In this document: one piece after another, positions 44,313 through 53,527 of the stretch | How positions within the stretch are numbered: position 1 is the first letter of the stretch | Layout of the letters: each line of letters begins with the position of its first letter | Assembly (NCBI GenBank): GCA_963837345.1 | Contig: CAWIMX010000002.1 | Span: 248,001 to 312,000 of the forward strand | Length of the DNA: 64,000 nucleotides | Direction: 5' to 3' | Origin: CAWIMX01 sp963837345 | Lineage (GTDB): Bacteria > Acidobacteriota > Vicinamibacteria > Vicinamibacterales > CAVVIG01 | Notes under the pieces: generated by a model | Seen by the model: only the letters and a program-made list of their open reading frames with translations | Told to the model about the DNA's origin: nothing | Database searches by the model: none | Made by a program: the position numbers and the translations under genes

Positions 44313-45068
44313 ATGTCCAGCAGTTGTCGCCGCATCGACTCGCTCGTGACCCCGTACGTCGACGGCGAGCTCGCCGCCGCCGATCGCGAGACGGTCGACC
44401 GCCACGTGCGGTTGTGCCCGCCGTGCCGCTCGCGCGTGGACGCGGAGCGCGCCGTGCGCGCGGCGCTCGACGCGCGGCGCCCCGCGCTCACCGGCCAATG
44501 CGCCCCCTCGTCGCTCGCGGCGCGCTGCGCCGCGGCGCTGCGGGTGCCCGCCGACGCGCGGCCCCATCGGCGCGTGAGGCTCGCGCCGCTCGCCGTGGCG
44601 GCCGCGCTGGTCATGGCCCTCGCCGCCTCGTTCCTCTACCGCGCCACCGACTCCTCGGCGCGCCTGATGGCCGCCGAGCTGACGGCCGATCACATGAAGT
44701 GTTTCATGATCAACGAAGTGATGGGCACGCACCACGACGCCGCCCAGGTGCAGGCGTCCATGGAAACCCACTTCGACTGGGACGTGCAGCTGCCGCCGCA
44801 TCCCGAAGCGGCCGGGCTGGAACTGGTCGGGTCGCGGCTGTGCCTGTACGCGGAAGGCCGCGTCGCGCACATCATGTACCGCTACCGCGGCCGTCCCGTT
44901 TCGGTCTTCATGCTGCCCAACAGCGCGCGACCCGATCAGATGGTGGAGGTCATGGGACACGAGGCCGCCATCTGGTCGGTCGGCGATCGCACCTTCGTGC
45001 TGATCGCCGATGAATCGAAACCGGACGTGGCGCGCCTCGCGTCGTTCGTTCAGGGGGCGCTCGAGTAG
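44313..45068 (+). CDS. Membrane-anchored zinc anti-sigma factor
   Basis: This 251-residue protein has an N-terminal ZAS zinc-finger domain with the HxxxCxxC motif (HVRLCPPC), one membrane helix at about residues 93-112 and an outer domain of about 140 residues. The outer part contains Cys and His (DHMKCFMINEVMGTHHDA, GSRLCLYAEGR) and resembles no sensor domain I know. In ZAS proteins, loss of zinc after thiol oxidation frees the sigma factor. GGAGG sits just before the ATG at 44313. The next gene encodes a thioredoxin-fold protein, which fits a thiol-redox signal. Confidence 0.87.
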   Translation: MSSSCRRIDSLVTPYVDGELAAADRETVDRHVRLCPPCRSRVDAERAVRAALDARRPALTGQCAPSSLAARCAAALRVPADARPHRRVRLAPLAVAAALVMALAASFLYRATDSSARLMAAELTADHMKCFMINEVMGTHHDAAQVQASMETHFDWDVQLPPHPEAAGLELVGSRLCLYAEGRVAHIMYRYRGRPVSVFMLPNSARPDQMVEVMGHEAAIWSVGDRTFVLIADESKPDVARLASFVQGALE

Positions 45069-45098
45069 GCGACGATCGGACGAGGAGGGACAGGCCTG

Positions 45099-45647
45099 AT
45101 GCGACTGCGATGGATGATCGCAGCGGCGAGCGCCCTGGCGTTGGCGGGGTTCACGCTCGACACGCCGCTGCCCGGCTGGCGGGCGCTGGTCGGCACGGCG
45201 GAGGCGGCGGCATTCTCGTGCCCCGCGGACGCCCGGCCCGCCAATCTCGACTTCACGCTGCAGGACATTTCGGGGCGGCCCGTCGCGTTGTCGGCCTACA
45301 AGGGCAAGGTCATCCTGATCGACTTCTGGGCGACCTGGTGCGGGCCGTGCAAGGTCGAGATTCCCGGATTCGTGGATCTGCAGACGCGCTACGGCGGCCA
45401 GGGCCTCCAGGTGATTGGCGTGTCGGTCGACGACCCCATCGAGAAGATGAAGCCGTACGCCGCCGAGTACAAGATGAACTATCCGGTGGTCCAGGGTCTC
45501 GGGCACGACGATCTGATGGACGCGTACGGACCCATCTGGGGGATTCCGGTGTCGGTGGTGATTTCCCGCGACGGCCGCATCTGCGCATCACACGCCGGGA
45601 TGACGAGCAAGGAAACGTTCGAGCGGGAACTCAAGTCGCTCCTGTAG
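45099..45647 (+). CDS. TlpA/ResA-like thiol-disulfide oxidoreductase
   Basis: This 182-residue exported thioredoxin-fold protein has an N-terminal signal or anchor (residues 1-20) and the active site WCGPC in DFWATWCGPCKVEIPGF. The cis-proline loop is WGIPVSVVISRDG. An extra Cys pair (FSCPADARP and RICASHAG) flanks the domain. TlpA/ResA proteins keep cytochrome c or copper-site thiols reduced. It lies 30 bases after the anti-sigma gene with a good AGGAGGGA at 45083-45090, so it may be part of the sigma regulon and could reset the anti-sigma thiols; this is inference. Confidence 0.88.
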   Translation: MRLRWMIAAASALALAGFTLDTPLPGWRALVGTAEAAAFSCPADARPANLDFTLQDISGRPVALSAYKGKVILIDFWATWCGPCKVEIPGFVDLQTRYGGQGLQVIGVSVDDPIEKMKPYAAEYKMNYPVVQGLGHDDLMDAYGPIWGIPVSVVISRDGRICASHAGMTSKETFERELKSLL

Positions 45648-45671
45648 CCGGGCCGCGCCGAGCCGCCGTGA

Positions 45672-45677
45672 TATGAT
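45672..45677 (+). promoter_or_regulatory. -10 element of a probable leaderless promoter
   Basis: TATGAT ends nine bases before the ATG at 45687. No ribosome site fits between them. Confidence 0.4.
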
Positions 45678-45686
45678 GGCCTAGTC

Positions 45687-45914
45687 ATGCCGCTCAAGGG
45701 TTTCACGCACGCCACGCTCGCCTGCGGTTGTCGCGTCGCGTTCCGCGAGGGCGTGGAAGGCAGCCCCGTCACGGTCGTGGTCGATCAGAAGTCCTCGGCC
45801 TGCCCGCTCTCGATGCACGTGCGCGGCGTGCCGCTCTACGACTACCGCGAAGCCCTTCGCCCCTCCACGCGCCTCGGCCCGCCAGGCGAAGAAGAATTCG
45901 AAGAAGAAGGCTAG
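45687..45914 (+). CDS. Small Cys-containing protein of unknown function
   Basis: This 75-residue protein has no signal peptide. Two Cys in ACGCRVAFREG and a third in SSACPLSMHVRG could bind zinc. The tail is very acidic (GEEEFEEEG). I recognise no family. It stands alone, 39 bases after the thioredoxin-fold gene, with its own TATGAT -10 nine bases before the ATG, so it is probably transcribed separately. Codon use is like its neighbours, which supports it being a real gene. Confidence 0.6.
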   Translation: MPLKGFTHATLACGCRVAFREGVEGSPVTVVVDQKSSACPLSMHVRGVPLYDYREALRPSTRLGPPGEEEFEEEG

Positions 45915-45974
45915 GAACGCCGGGCGCCGTCCGCTCGTCATTCTCTGCGGGCACCCGCCGGCCCTGCTGAGCTC

Positions 45975-47233
45975 ATGAGCGACCGTCCTCCGTCCGACTT
46001 GTCACGCCTGCGGATCGATCGCGATTCCCGGCCGCGCCGTCCCTGGACGCCGTGGATCGCGGCCGTCGTGGTCCTCGTCGCGGCGGCCGCCGCGTATCCC
46101 CGGTTCCGATTGTACGTCGCGGCGCGCCGGGCGCCCGAAGTCGACGTGGCGCACGTCACGCGCGTGGCGGGCGCCGGCGCCGACACCCTGCCCGTGCTCG
46201 TCGCCACCGGCTATGTGGTGGCCCGTCGCACGAGCGACGTCGGCGTGAAGACCGGCGGGCGTCTCGAGTCGATGACCGTCGAGGAGGGCTCCGCGGTCCG
46301 GCGCGGGCAGGTGATCGCGCGGATCGAGCACGCCGACCTCGACGCGCAGCTCGCCGCGAGCCGCGCGGCCGCGGCGCAGGCCGAGACCGCGCTGGCCGAG
46401 GCCGCGGCGACCCGCGACGAAGCCCGGCGCACGCTCGAGCGGCAGCGTGCGCTCGCCTCCGACGGCATCACCACCGACGCGGCGCTGACGGCGGCCGCGT
46501 CGGCCGCCGAGGTGTCGGCTGCGCGCGTCAAGGCCGCCGAGGCGGCGATCACGACCGCGCGCGCGCAGGTGGGCGTCGTGGAGCAGGCGCTCGAGGATAC
46601 CAACGTGCGCGCCCCGTTCGACGGCGTCGTCGTACGCAAGCGCGCCGAGGTCGGCGAAACGGTGTCGCCGTTCGGCGTCACCGGGCAAGCGGCGCGCGAA
46701 GGCGGCGCCATCGCCACGATCGCCGACCTCACCGAGCTCGAGGTGCAGACCGAAGTGAGCGAGACCAACGTGAGCAAGCTCACCGCGGGCCTGCCGGCCC
46801 TGGTGACCCTGCAGGCGTACCAGGGCGAGGCGTTCGACGGGCGGGTCCGCCGGATCTTTCCGGCGGCCGATCGCGCGAAGGCGATCGTCGAGGTGCGCGT
46901 CAGCATTCTCGGCGCCGATCCACGGGTCAAGCCCGACATGACCGCGAGCGTCACGTTTCTCGAGCCGCGATCGGGACCCGTGGCCGACGGCGGGGACGCG
47001 GCGGATCGGGCGGGCGCCGCTCTGGTGCCCCGGCGCGCCGTGGTGGAGCAGGACGGACAGACCTCGGTCTGGGTCGTCGTGGAGGGACGGGCCGAGCGCC
47101 GCCGCGTGGCGCTCGGGCCCGAGCGCCTCGATCAGGTCGAAGTGCGCGACGGGCTCAATCCCGGAGACACGGTGATCGTCTCTCCGCCCGGCGGCCTCGC
47201 GAACGGCGCGCCCGTGCGTCTCAGGGATCGCTG

Positions 47234-47234
<1 letters not shown>
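45975..47234 (+). CDS. HlyD/MacA-type periplasmic adaptor of an ABC exporter
   Basis: This 419-residue membrane-fusion protein has an N-terminal membrane helix (residues 25-44), a lipoyl-like half (VKTGGRLESMTVEEGSAVRRG), a long alanine-rich coiled coil (residues 115-195) and the second lipoyl half (VRAPFDGVVVRKRAEVGETV). The C-terminus is a beta-barrel and membrane-proximal domain. It links an ABC transporter to the outer envelope, as MacA does for MacB. The stop shares a base with the start of the ATPase gene (TGATG), and two FtsX-type permeases follow, so the four genes form one export unit. Confidence 0.88.
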
Positions 47235-47905
<671 letters not shown>

Positions 47906-47926
47906 CCGCGTCCCCAGACGCGTACG

Positions 47927-49075
47927 ATGAAGTACCTGGCCCTGATCGTGAAGAGCGCGCGGCGGAGCAGGCGGCGCACCGTGCTCACGGTGCTGAGCGT
48001 CGCGATCGCCGTCTTCCTGTTCGCGTCGCTGCGCGCGCTGCTCGGCGGATTCAACGCGGCGGCCGAGGCGAGCTCGTCGACGCGGATCGTCGCGATTCGA
48101 TCGACGTCCCTGATCTTCTCGATGCCGACCAGCCACGCCGACGCGATCCGCAGCACGCCCGGCGTCCGCGACCTGACGTGGGCGAGCTGGTTCGGCGGCA
48201 TCTATCGCGATCCCAGCAACTTCTTCGCGCAGTTCGCCGTGGATCCGGAGAGCTATCTCCGGATGTACCCGGAGATCCGTCTCGACCCGGACGAGCGGCA
48301 GGCGTTTCTCGACGATCGCACGGGCTGCATCGTGGGCGACGCCCTGGCGCGGCGGTTCGACTGGTCGGTGGGCGACCGCGTGGTGCTGCAGGTGGGCATC
48401 CCGGTGTACGGCACGCAGGACTTCACCTTCACGATCCGCGGCATCTACGCAGCAGCCAGCAGCGCCGTCGACAATCAGTCGATGCTGTTCCACTGGAAGT
48501 ACGCCGACGAGCGATCGCTCGACCCCGGCATGGTGGGATGGTACGTGGTGAAGATCGACGATCCCGACAGAGCCGCGGCCGTGGCGGCGGCCATCGACAG
48601 CCGGTTTGCGAACACGCCGTACGAAACGAAGACCGATACCGAAAAGGCGTTCCAGAGCTCGTTCGCGTCGATGTTCGGCAACCTGAACGTGCTGCTCGGC
48701 AGCGTGGCGCTCGCCGTGGTCGTCACGACGCTCTTCGTGGCCGGCAACACGATGGCCATGGCGGTTCGCGAGCGCACGATGGAGCTGGCCGTGATGCGCA
48801 CGATCGGCTTCCGGCGCCGGTTGATCTTCGGGATCGTCGCGGGAGAAGGCCTGCTGATGTCGCTCGTGGGCGGGATCGTCGGCGCCGTCCTGGCGCGGCT
48901 GCTGGTGTCGAGCGACGTGCTCCCGACGGCCGGGTTCCTCCCGCCCTTCGCCGTGACCGCCGGCAACGTGCTCGCGGGCATCGGCCTCGGCGGGCTGATC
49001 GGCGTGCTGGCGGGCTTCATCCCGGCCGCCATGGCGTCGCGGCTGAAGATCGTCGACGCTCTTCGGCGCGAATGA
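47927..49075 (+). CDS. FtsX/MacB-type ABC permease, first
   Basis: This 382-residue permease has one N-terminal helix (residues 20-40), a periplasmic MacB-like domain of about 210 residues and three C-terminal helices (from about residue 258: LGSVALAVVVTTLFVAGNTMAMAVRERT). MELAVMRTIGFRRRLIF is the FtsX-family coupling region. It pairs with the permease encoded 5 bases downstream and with the ATPase. The substrate cannot be told from sequence; lipoproteins, antibiotics or peptides are the usual ones. Confidence 0.9.
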   Translation: MKYLALIVKSARRSRRRTVLTVLSVAIAVFLFASLRALLGGFNAAAEASSSTRIVAIRSTSLIFSMPTSHADAIRSTPGVRDLTWASWFGGIYRDPSNFFAQFAVDPESYLRMYPEIRLDPDERQAFLDDRTGCIVGDALARRFDWSVGDRVVLQVGIPVYGTQDFTFTIRGIYAAASSAVDNQSMLFHWKYADERSLDPGMVGWYVVKIDDPDRAAAVAAAIDSRFANTPYETKTDTEKAFQSSFASMFGNLNVLLGSVALAVVVTTLFVAGNTMAMAVRERTMELAVMRTIGFRRRLIFGIVAGEGLLMSLVGGIVGAVLARLLVSSDVLPTAGFLPPFAVTAGNVLAGIGLGGLIGVLAGFIPAAMASRLKIVDALRRE

Positions 49076-49079
49076 CGGT

Positions 49080-50246
49080 ATGGGCCTGATTCTCAAGTAC
49101 AACCTTCGCTCGATGCTGGTCCGCAAGGCCACGGCGCTGATGACCGCCATGGGGATCGCCATGGTCGTCGCGGTGTTCGTGATGACCCTGGCGATCGCGC
49201 AGGGGTTCCGGGCCACGCTCGTCGCGAGCGGCTCGCCGGGGAACGCGATCGTGATGCGCAAGGGCGCGACCTCCGAGAACGTGAGCGCCGTGCTCAAGTC
49301 GGAGCTTCCGATGATCGAGAGCCTGCCGCAGGTGGCGCGCGACGCGGACGGACGGCCGCTGGCGTCGCCCGAGCTCGTCGTCATCATCTCGCGTCCGCGC
49401 GTATCGGACGGGAAGCCGGCCAACGTGCCGCTGCGCGGCGTGGGGCCGCGGGCCTTCGACGTGCGCGATGCCGTCCGGTTCGTCGAGGGCCGGCGGTTCA
49501 CCCCGGGCACGCGCGAAATCAACGTCGGCCTGCTCGCCGTCCGCCGCTTCGGGGGGCTGTCGCTCGGCAGCACGGTTTCGTTCGGGTCGGCCAGATGGAC
49601 CGTTGTCGGCGTGTTCACCGCCGACGATGCCGAGTTCGAGTCGGAGGTGTGGGGCGACGTCGATCTGATGATCCCCGCGTTTCAGCGCAACGAATACCAG
49701 TCGGTCACCGTACGCCTCGCCGAGCCGTCGGCGTTCGAGTCGTTCGCCGCCGCGCTGGAGGACGACCCGCGCCTCAACCTGCGCGCCCAGCGCGAACCGG
49801 ACTATTACGCGGCACAGTCGCAGGGCATGACCACGGTCATCCGGATCTTCGGCACGTTCGTGACCCTCATTCTGTCGATCGGCGCCATGTTCGGCGCGAT
49901 GAACACCATGTACGCGGCGGTCGCATACCGGACCCGCGAGGTCGGCACGCTCCGCGCGCTCGGCTTCCCGCGCACCACGATCGTGGCCGCCTTTCTGGTG
50001 GAATCGGTGGCGCTGGCGCTGGTCGGCGGGATCATCGGCTGCGTGCTGGCGCTGCCGGTGCACGGCCTGTCGACCGGGACGACCAACATGGCGAGCTTCA
50101 GCGAGGTGGCGTTCAAGTTCCGGATCACGCCCGGGCTGCTCGCCGGCGGTCTCGTGTTCGCGGTCGTCATGGGCGCCCTGGGCGGGCTGCTGCCGGCGCT
50201 GCGGGCGGCGCGGATACCGGTTTCGCGCGCGCTGCGCGAAATCTGA
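49080..50246 (+). CDS. FtsX/MacB-type ABC permease, second
   Basis: This 388-residue permease has the same layout as its neighbour: an N-terminal helix (LMTAMGIAMVVAVFVMTLAIA), a periplasmic domain and three C-terminal helices. The coupling motif is YRTREVGTLRALGFPRTTIV. Two different permeases in one operon suggest a heterodimer with one ATPase. The start ATG is 5 bases after the previous stop. Confidence 0.9.
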   Translation: MGLILKYNLRSMLVRKATALMTAMGIAMVVAVFVMTLAIAQGFRATLVASGSPGNAIVMRKGATSENVSAVLKSELPMIESLPQVARDADGRPLASPELVVIISRPRVSDGKPANVPLRGVGPRAFDVRDAVRFVEGRRFTPGTREINVGLLAVRRFGGLSLGSTVSFGSARWTVVGVFTADDAEFESEVWGDVDLMIPAFQRNEYQSVTVRLAEPSAFESFAAALEDDPRLNLRAQREPDYYAAQSQGMTTVIRIFGTFVTLILSIGAMFGAMNTMYAAVAYRTREVGTLRALGFPRTTIVAAFLVESVALALVGGIIGCVLALPVHGLSTGTTNMASFSEVAFKFRITPGLLAGGLVFAVVMGALGGLLPALRAARIPVSRALREI

Positions 50247-50264
50247 CCGGCCGTTCCGACCGGC

Positions 50265-50270
50265 TATGAT
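50265..50270 (+). promoter_or_regulatory. -10 element of a probable leaderless promoter
   Basis: TATGAT ends six bases before the ATG at 50277, so the lipoprotein gene probably has its own start apart from the exporter operon. Confidence 0.45.
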
Positions 50271-50276
50271 GGACAC

Positions 50277-50645
50277 ATGCGCGCCCGTCTCGCCGGCCTC
50301 GTCCTGGTGGCGGTTCTCGGCGCCGCGTGCGGCGGCCCGCCGCCGGAGCCGCTGCGGCTCGACGGCAACCTGCTGACCGTCGACAACCGGTCGGACGAGA
50401 CGTGGACGGGCGTCGAAATCTGGATCAACGACTATTTCCGGGTGACGACGGCGTCCATTCCCGCAGGCGGCCGGTTTCAGGCGCCGCTCGACACTTTCGT
50501 CGAGGGCTACGGCCGCCGATTCAGCTTCAAATCGATGCAGATCCGGGATGTGCGGCTCACGGCGACGCGGCCCGACGGATCCCGCCTGGAACTCACGAAG
50601 GCGTTCGAGGAGACCGGCCTCAAGCGCCTGGGAGGGGCACGATGA
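50277..50645 (+). CDS. Small lipoprotein of unknown function
   Basis: This 122-residue protein has a lipobox at residues 16-19 (VLGAAC), so the mature lipoprotein is about 104 residues, all beta-like (NLLTVDNRSDETWTGVEIWI, RRFSFKSMQIRDVRLTATR). The family is not recognised. The fold could be a small immunoglobulin-like or FxLYD-type domain, since NLLTVDNRSDETWTGVEIWIN is reminiscent of such. It is co-translated with the zinc-ribbon gene through an ATGA overlap. Confidence 0.65.
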   Translation: MRARLAGLVLVAVLGAACGGPPPEPLRLDGNLLTVDNRSDETWTGVEIWINDYFRVTTASIPAGGRFQAPLDTFVEGYGRRFSFKSMQIRDVRLTATRPDGSRLELTKAFEETGLKRLGGAR

Positions 50646-50944
50646 CACGGCTCAAGTCCGAGATCGAGATCGTCTGTCCATGCTGCCAGTCCACGCTGGT
50701 GATCGACACCGGCCTCGCCCGCGTAATCTCGGTGGTCGAGCCCGACCGCGGCGACAAGCCGGAGCTGAGCGACGCGCACCGAATCCTCGCCGACGAAGCC
50801 GCGCGGCGGGAGGCGATGTTCTCGCAGTCGGTCGAGTCGGAGAAGACGCGCGGCGACGCGCTCTCGCGCCGATTCGAGGAGGCGCTCAAGCAGGCGCACA
50901 AGGAGCCGATCACGAAGCCGACTCGGGACTTCGACCTCGACTGA
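50642..50944 (+). CDS. Small zinc-ribbon-like protein
   Basis: This 100-residue cytoplasmic protein begins with IEIVCPCCQSTLVID, a CxxC pair typical of the first half of a zinc ribbon; no second CxxC is seen, so two chains may share a metal. The rest is a charged helix (residues 45-90, EAARREAMFSQSVESEKTRG) that could be a coiled coil. It occurs here behind a small lipoprotein. No function is known to me. Confidence 0.65.
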   Translation: MTRLKSEIEIVCPCCQSTLVIDTGLARVISVVEPDRGDKPELSDAHRILADEAARREAMFSQSVESEKTRGDALSRRFEEALKQAHKEPITKPTRDFDLD

Positions 50945-50952
50945 CTTCGTGG

Positions 50953-50958
50953 TAGCGT
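50953..50958 (+). promoter_or_regulatory. Extended -10 element of a probable leaderless promoter
   Basis: TGGTAGCGTGAGGCC contains an extended -10 (TAGCGT at 50953-50958). It is nearly the same as the element before the receptor at 15902. The GTG at 50965 follows six bases later. Confidence 0.4.
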
Positions 50959-50964
50959 GAGGCC

Positions 50965-51141
50965 GTGGTCATGCTGGCCCTGCTCGTGCTGCTCGCCTCG
51001 GCGGGCCTCGCCATCCGCTATGGTCTCCGCGTGGCGGCCTCCCGCCAGCGCCTCTGGGGGCGGCTGGGTGGCTCGCTGGTGGCCGCGGTGGGCGTCGGCG
51101 CGCTCTATTACGGCGTCGCGCTGCTGCGAGCGTTGTTTTGA
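50965..51141 (+). CDS. Small two-helix membrane protein
   Basis: This 58-residue protein reads VVMLALLVLLASAGLAIRYG, then a short basic loop (RVAASRQRLWGR), then a second hydrophobic stretch LGGSLVAAVGVGALYYGVAL and ends RALF. Both halves are membrane helices joined by arginine, a simple hairpin topology. The codon pattern fits a gene. The start is GTG 50965 or ATG 50971. The family is unknown. It ends before an inverted repeat shared with the convergent transglutaminase-like gene. Confidence 0.55.
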   Translation: MVMLALLVLLASAGLAIRYGLRVAASRQRLWGRLGGSLVAAVGVGALYYGVALLRALF

Positions 51142-51169
51142 TGCGCGCGGACGACGTCTTGATCGAAGT

Positions 51170-51213
51170 CTTGAGTTGTGAGCGACTCACGACTCCCACT
51201 CACGACTCTCAAG
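51170..51213. repeat. Nested inverted and direct repeats between convergent genes
   Basis: GTGAG-CGA-CTCAC (51178-51190) lies inside CTTGAG (51170-51175) and CTCAAG (51208-51213). CTCACGACTC also occurs as a direct repeat at 51186-51195 and 51199-51208. The block covers the stop of the transglutaminase-like gene and may end transcription from both sides. Confidence 0.5.
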
Positions 51214-51864
51214 AAACTCCCCCGGCAACTCCGTCCACTTCTCGCGGCCCCGATAGTACAACGGCTTGCGCCCATACCGCTCGCGATACGCCCGATATCG
51301 TACCCGGAGACGATCGACCCGTGCGTCGGACGAGCGAATGGGCCGGTGCGGATATTCGAGCAGGCGCCGCTCCACCTTCCAGACGTTCGTGGGAGCGAGC
51401 CGCCAGTCGTACTCCTCCATCAGGGCGTCGAGATTCACGACCGCGTACCCGGTGAGGCGCCCGGTGAAATCGATGTAGGGATCGAAGTAGCTGAGCGCGA
51501 GCGCGCGTGGCGTCGCGAACACCGCCCGTCGGCCGTGCAGCCCGGGGTCGCGCGACCGGGCGACCGAGCCCCAGCGGCCGGCCCGGCGGTACACGAAGAT
51601 CACGTGATCGAGCTCGTCGATCGACTCGAAGCTGAGGACGAGCGGCGGATAGCCGTGGGCGCGGAGAATCGTCGCAGCCGAGAGCGCCGCTTCGAGGCAG
51701 TGTGCGCAGCCGTGCCCGACGACGCCGCGGAAGCTCCGGAGCGTCGCGCCCTCGGGCGGCGGCTCCGTGTTGTACGGCAGGCGGTTCAGCCAGCGCTGCA
51801 CCGCCGTCGGCGTTCGCAGCCGGTCGACGATCCGCCGCTCGCGCGCCGTGAAGCGCTCAGTCAA
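51187..51864 (-). CDS. Transglutaminase-like cysteine protein
   Basis: This 225-residue protein has a Cys-His-Asp order like transglutaminase-fold enzymes: Cys in VVGHGCAHCLEAALSA, His in SIDELDHVIFVYRRAGRW and Asp in ARSRDPGLHGRR. No signal peptide is visible. The end (ESREWES) is encoded by a short repeat. Its start overlaps the end of the SCO1 gene by eight bases, so the pair is probably co-expressed. The substrate is unknown; a cut in a peptide or a cross-link are both possible. Confidence 0.65.
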   Translation of the reverse strand: MTERFTARERRIVDRLRTPTAVQRWLNRLPYNTEPPPEGATLRSFRGVVGHGCAHCLEAALSAATILRAHGYPPLVLSFESIDELDHVIFVYRRAGRWGSVARSRDPGLHGRRAVFATPRALALSYFDPYIDFTGRLTGYAVVNLDALMEEYDWRLAPTNVWKVERRLLEYPHRPIRSSDARVDRLRVRYRAYRERYGRKPLYYRGREKWTELPGEFLESREWES

Positions 51865-52747
51865 CGCCCACGAGCACGACGACGTCGCCGATGACCTGCT
51901 CGGGCGTCCAGTCGTTCCCCGTGTAGCCCTTCACGAGATTCCCCTGGCGATCGATGATCACGGTGCGCAGCGTATGCGTGATGTCGGTCGGGTCGTCGGG
52001 GTTTCTGACGATCCCCAGACCGAAGCGCGAGGCGAACTCGTCGATCGCGCCGGGCCGGTCGGGCTCGCTCGTGACGAACGTCCACACGTCGGGGTCGGCG
52101 TGAAGCGCCTCGGCGTGGGCCTTGAGCACGTCCGGCCGATCGTAGGCGGGATCGATGGTGACGCTCACGAGATGGGCGCGCAGGTCGGGGCGCGCCTTCA
52201 GCTTCTCCTGCAGCGCGGCGAAGTTGCGGTCCATCAAGGGACACATGGTGGGCATCGGACACCGGGTGTAGGTGAACGTCAGCACGAGCGCCCGGCCCTC
52301 AAACGATGCGAGATCGATCGATCGGCCGTCCTGGTCGACGAACGTCGCGTTCGGGATCGGCTGGCCGTCGCGGATCATCTCGACGCCGCTCCGGGCGGCC
52401 ATCGTCGTCGTGGACGGTTGGGCGGCGAGCGGCGCCGTGCCCGCTTTGTGCACCGCGCTCAGATACGCGTCGTTGGACACGACGACGAGCATGGCGTCGA
52501 TGACGTCGCCGGGCGCGACGCCGTCGAGCAGCGCCGGATCCTGCACTTTGTAGGGCATCGTCATCGCGGGCATGAAGCCGGCAATCGCGTCGTGTTGAAT
52601 CGTGGCCTCCCGGCGGTCGGGGGCCACGCTCAGCACCTGTCCGTGGAGCTGGAACTGGCGCCGATCGGGCGCGTTGCGCCCGCACGCGGCGACCAGCGCG
52701 GCCGCCGCGAAGGCCGCCGCGAGGGAGAAAATCGTGGAGCGTCGCAT
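51857..52747 (-). CDS. SCO1/SenC copper chaperone with fused CusF-like domain
   Basis: This 296-residue lipoprotein has its lipobox at about residues 18-21 (LVAAC). Residues 32-90 form a CusF_Ec-like copper-binding domain (GQVLSVAPDRREATIQHDA and GFMPAMTMPYKV, where the Met pair binds Cu). A SCO1/SenC thioredoxin-fold domain follows, with Cu ligands CPMPTMC and the distal histidine in DITHTLRTV. SCO1 loads the CuA centre of cytochrome c oxidase. The fused CusF part would add a second copper site. I chose the ATG at 52747; a TAAACT -10 (52760-52755, minus strand) lies seven bases before it. Confidence 0.9.
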   Translation of the reverse strand: MRRSTIFSLAAAFAAAALVAACGRNAPDRRQFQLHGQVLSVAPDRREATIQHDAIAGFMPAMTMPYKVQDPALLDGVAPGDVIDAMLVVVSNDAYLSAVHKAGTAPLAAQPSTTTMAARSGVEMIRDGQPIPNATFVDQDGRSIDLASFEGRALVLTFTYTRCPMPTMCPLMDRNFAALQEKLKARPDLRAHLVSVTIDPAYDRPDVLKAHAEALHADPDVWTFVTSEPDRPGAIDEFASRFGLGIVRNPDDPTDITHTLRTVIIDRQGNLVKGYTGNDWTPEQVIGDVVVLVGVD

Positions 52748-52772
52748 GAAGACTAGTTTACAGTCGAAGGCG

Positions 52773-53472
52773 ATGATGTGGATCGGCACCTCCGGCTACA
52801 ACTATCCGGAATGGAAGGGCAGCTTCTACCCGGAGGATCTGGCGGCGAAGAAGATGCTGCCCGTACTATGCGGAGCGGTTTCCCACCGTCGAGATCAACT
52901 ACACGTTCTATCGCATGCCGACCGAGAAGCTCGTGTCGGGCTGGGCCGCGCAAGTGCCGTCGCCCTACCGGTTCACGCTCAAGGCGCCGCGCCGGATTAC
53001 GCACGACAGCCGCCTGAAGGACTGCGCCGACAGCGTGGCGCGTTTCTGCGACGTGGCGGCGGCCCTCGGTGCGAAGCAGGGCGCGCTCCTGTTCCAGCTC
53101 CCGCCGTTTCTGCGCAAGGATCTCGCGCTCCTCGACGCCTTTCTGCCGATGCTGCCGGCCGGGGCGCCGGCGGCGTTCGAATTCCGCCACGCCTCGTGGT
53201 TCGACGAAGACGTGCGGGCCCGCCTCGCGGCCCGGAATCTGGCGCTGTGCGTGGCCGACAGCGAGAAGCTCTCCACGCCGGTGCACGTCACTGCCGACTA
53301 CGCGTACTTCCGTCTACGCGACGAGGGCTACACGCCCGACGACATCCGCCGCTGGGCGGACACGATCCGTCGCGAAACGGCGAGCTGCCGTGACGTGTTC
53401 GTGTATTTCAAGCACGAGGAGCAGGGGAAGGGACCCCAGCTCGCGAAGATGCTCATGGAACAGTTCGAATAG
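52773..53472 (+). CDS. DUF72/YecE-family protein, with a one-base frame disruption
   Basis: The first frame encodes MMWIGTSGYNYPEWKGSFYP and stops matching after AAKKMLP. Removing one C from CCC (52860-52862) restores LPYYAERFPTVEINYTFYR and joins the frame that runs to 53472. The repaired protein has about 232 residues, normal for DUF72, a TIM-barrel-like family of unknown function. Typical words are INYTFYRMP, FTLKAPRRITHD, EFRHASWF, TADYAYFRLRDEGY and VFVYFKHEEQGKGPQLA. The ATG at 52773 or 52776 is right. The gene runs away from SCO1 on the other strand and ends just before the TTCGAAGGG repeat. Confidence 0.85.
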
Positions 53473-53526
53473 TTCCAAGGGTTCGAAGGGTTCGAAGGGT
53501 TCGAAGGGTTCGAAAGGTTCGAAAAG
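53473..53526 (+). repeat. Six 9-bp tandem units of TTCGAAGGG type
   Basis: Units read TTCCAAGGG, TTCGAAGGG three times, TTCGAAAGG and TTCGAAAAG. They start right after the DUF72 stop codon. Related words in the other sense (GGAACCTTCGGAACCC) continue at 53570-53590 inside the end of the convergent hydrolase gene, so the two strands can pair into a long hairpin. Confidence 0.75.
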
Positions 53527-53527
53527 T

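Noticed and set aside
53473..53526. CRISPR-like array
   Set aside because: Units are 9 bases with no spacers and no cas gene nearby; it is a simple tandem repeat.
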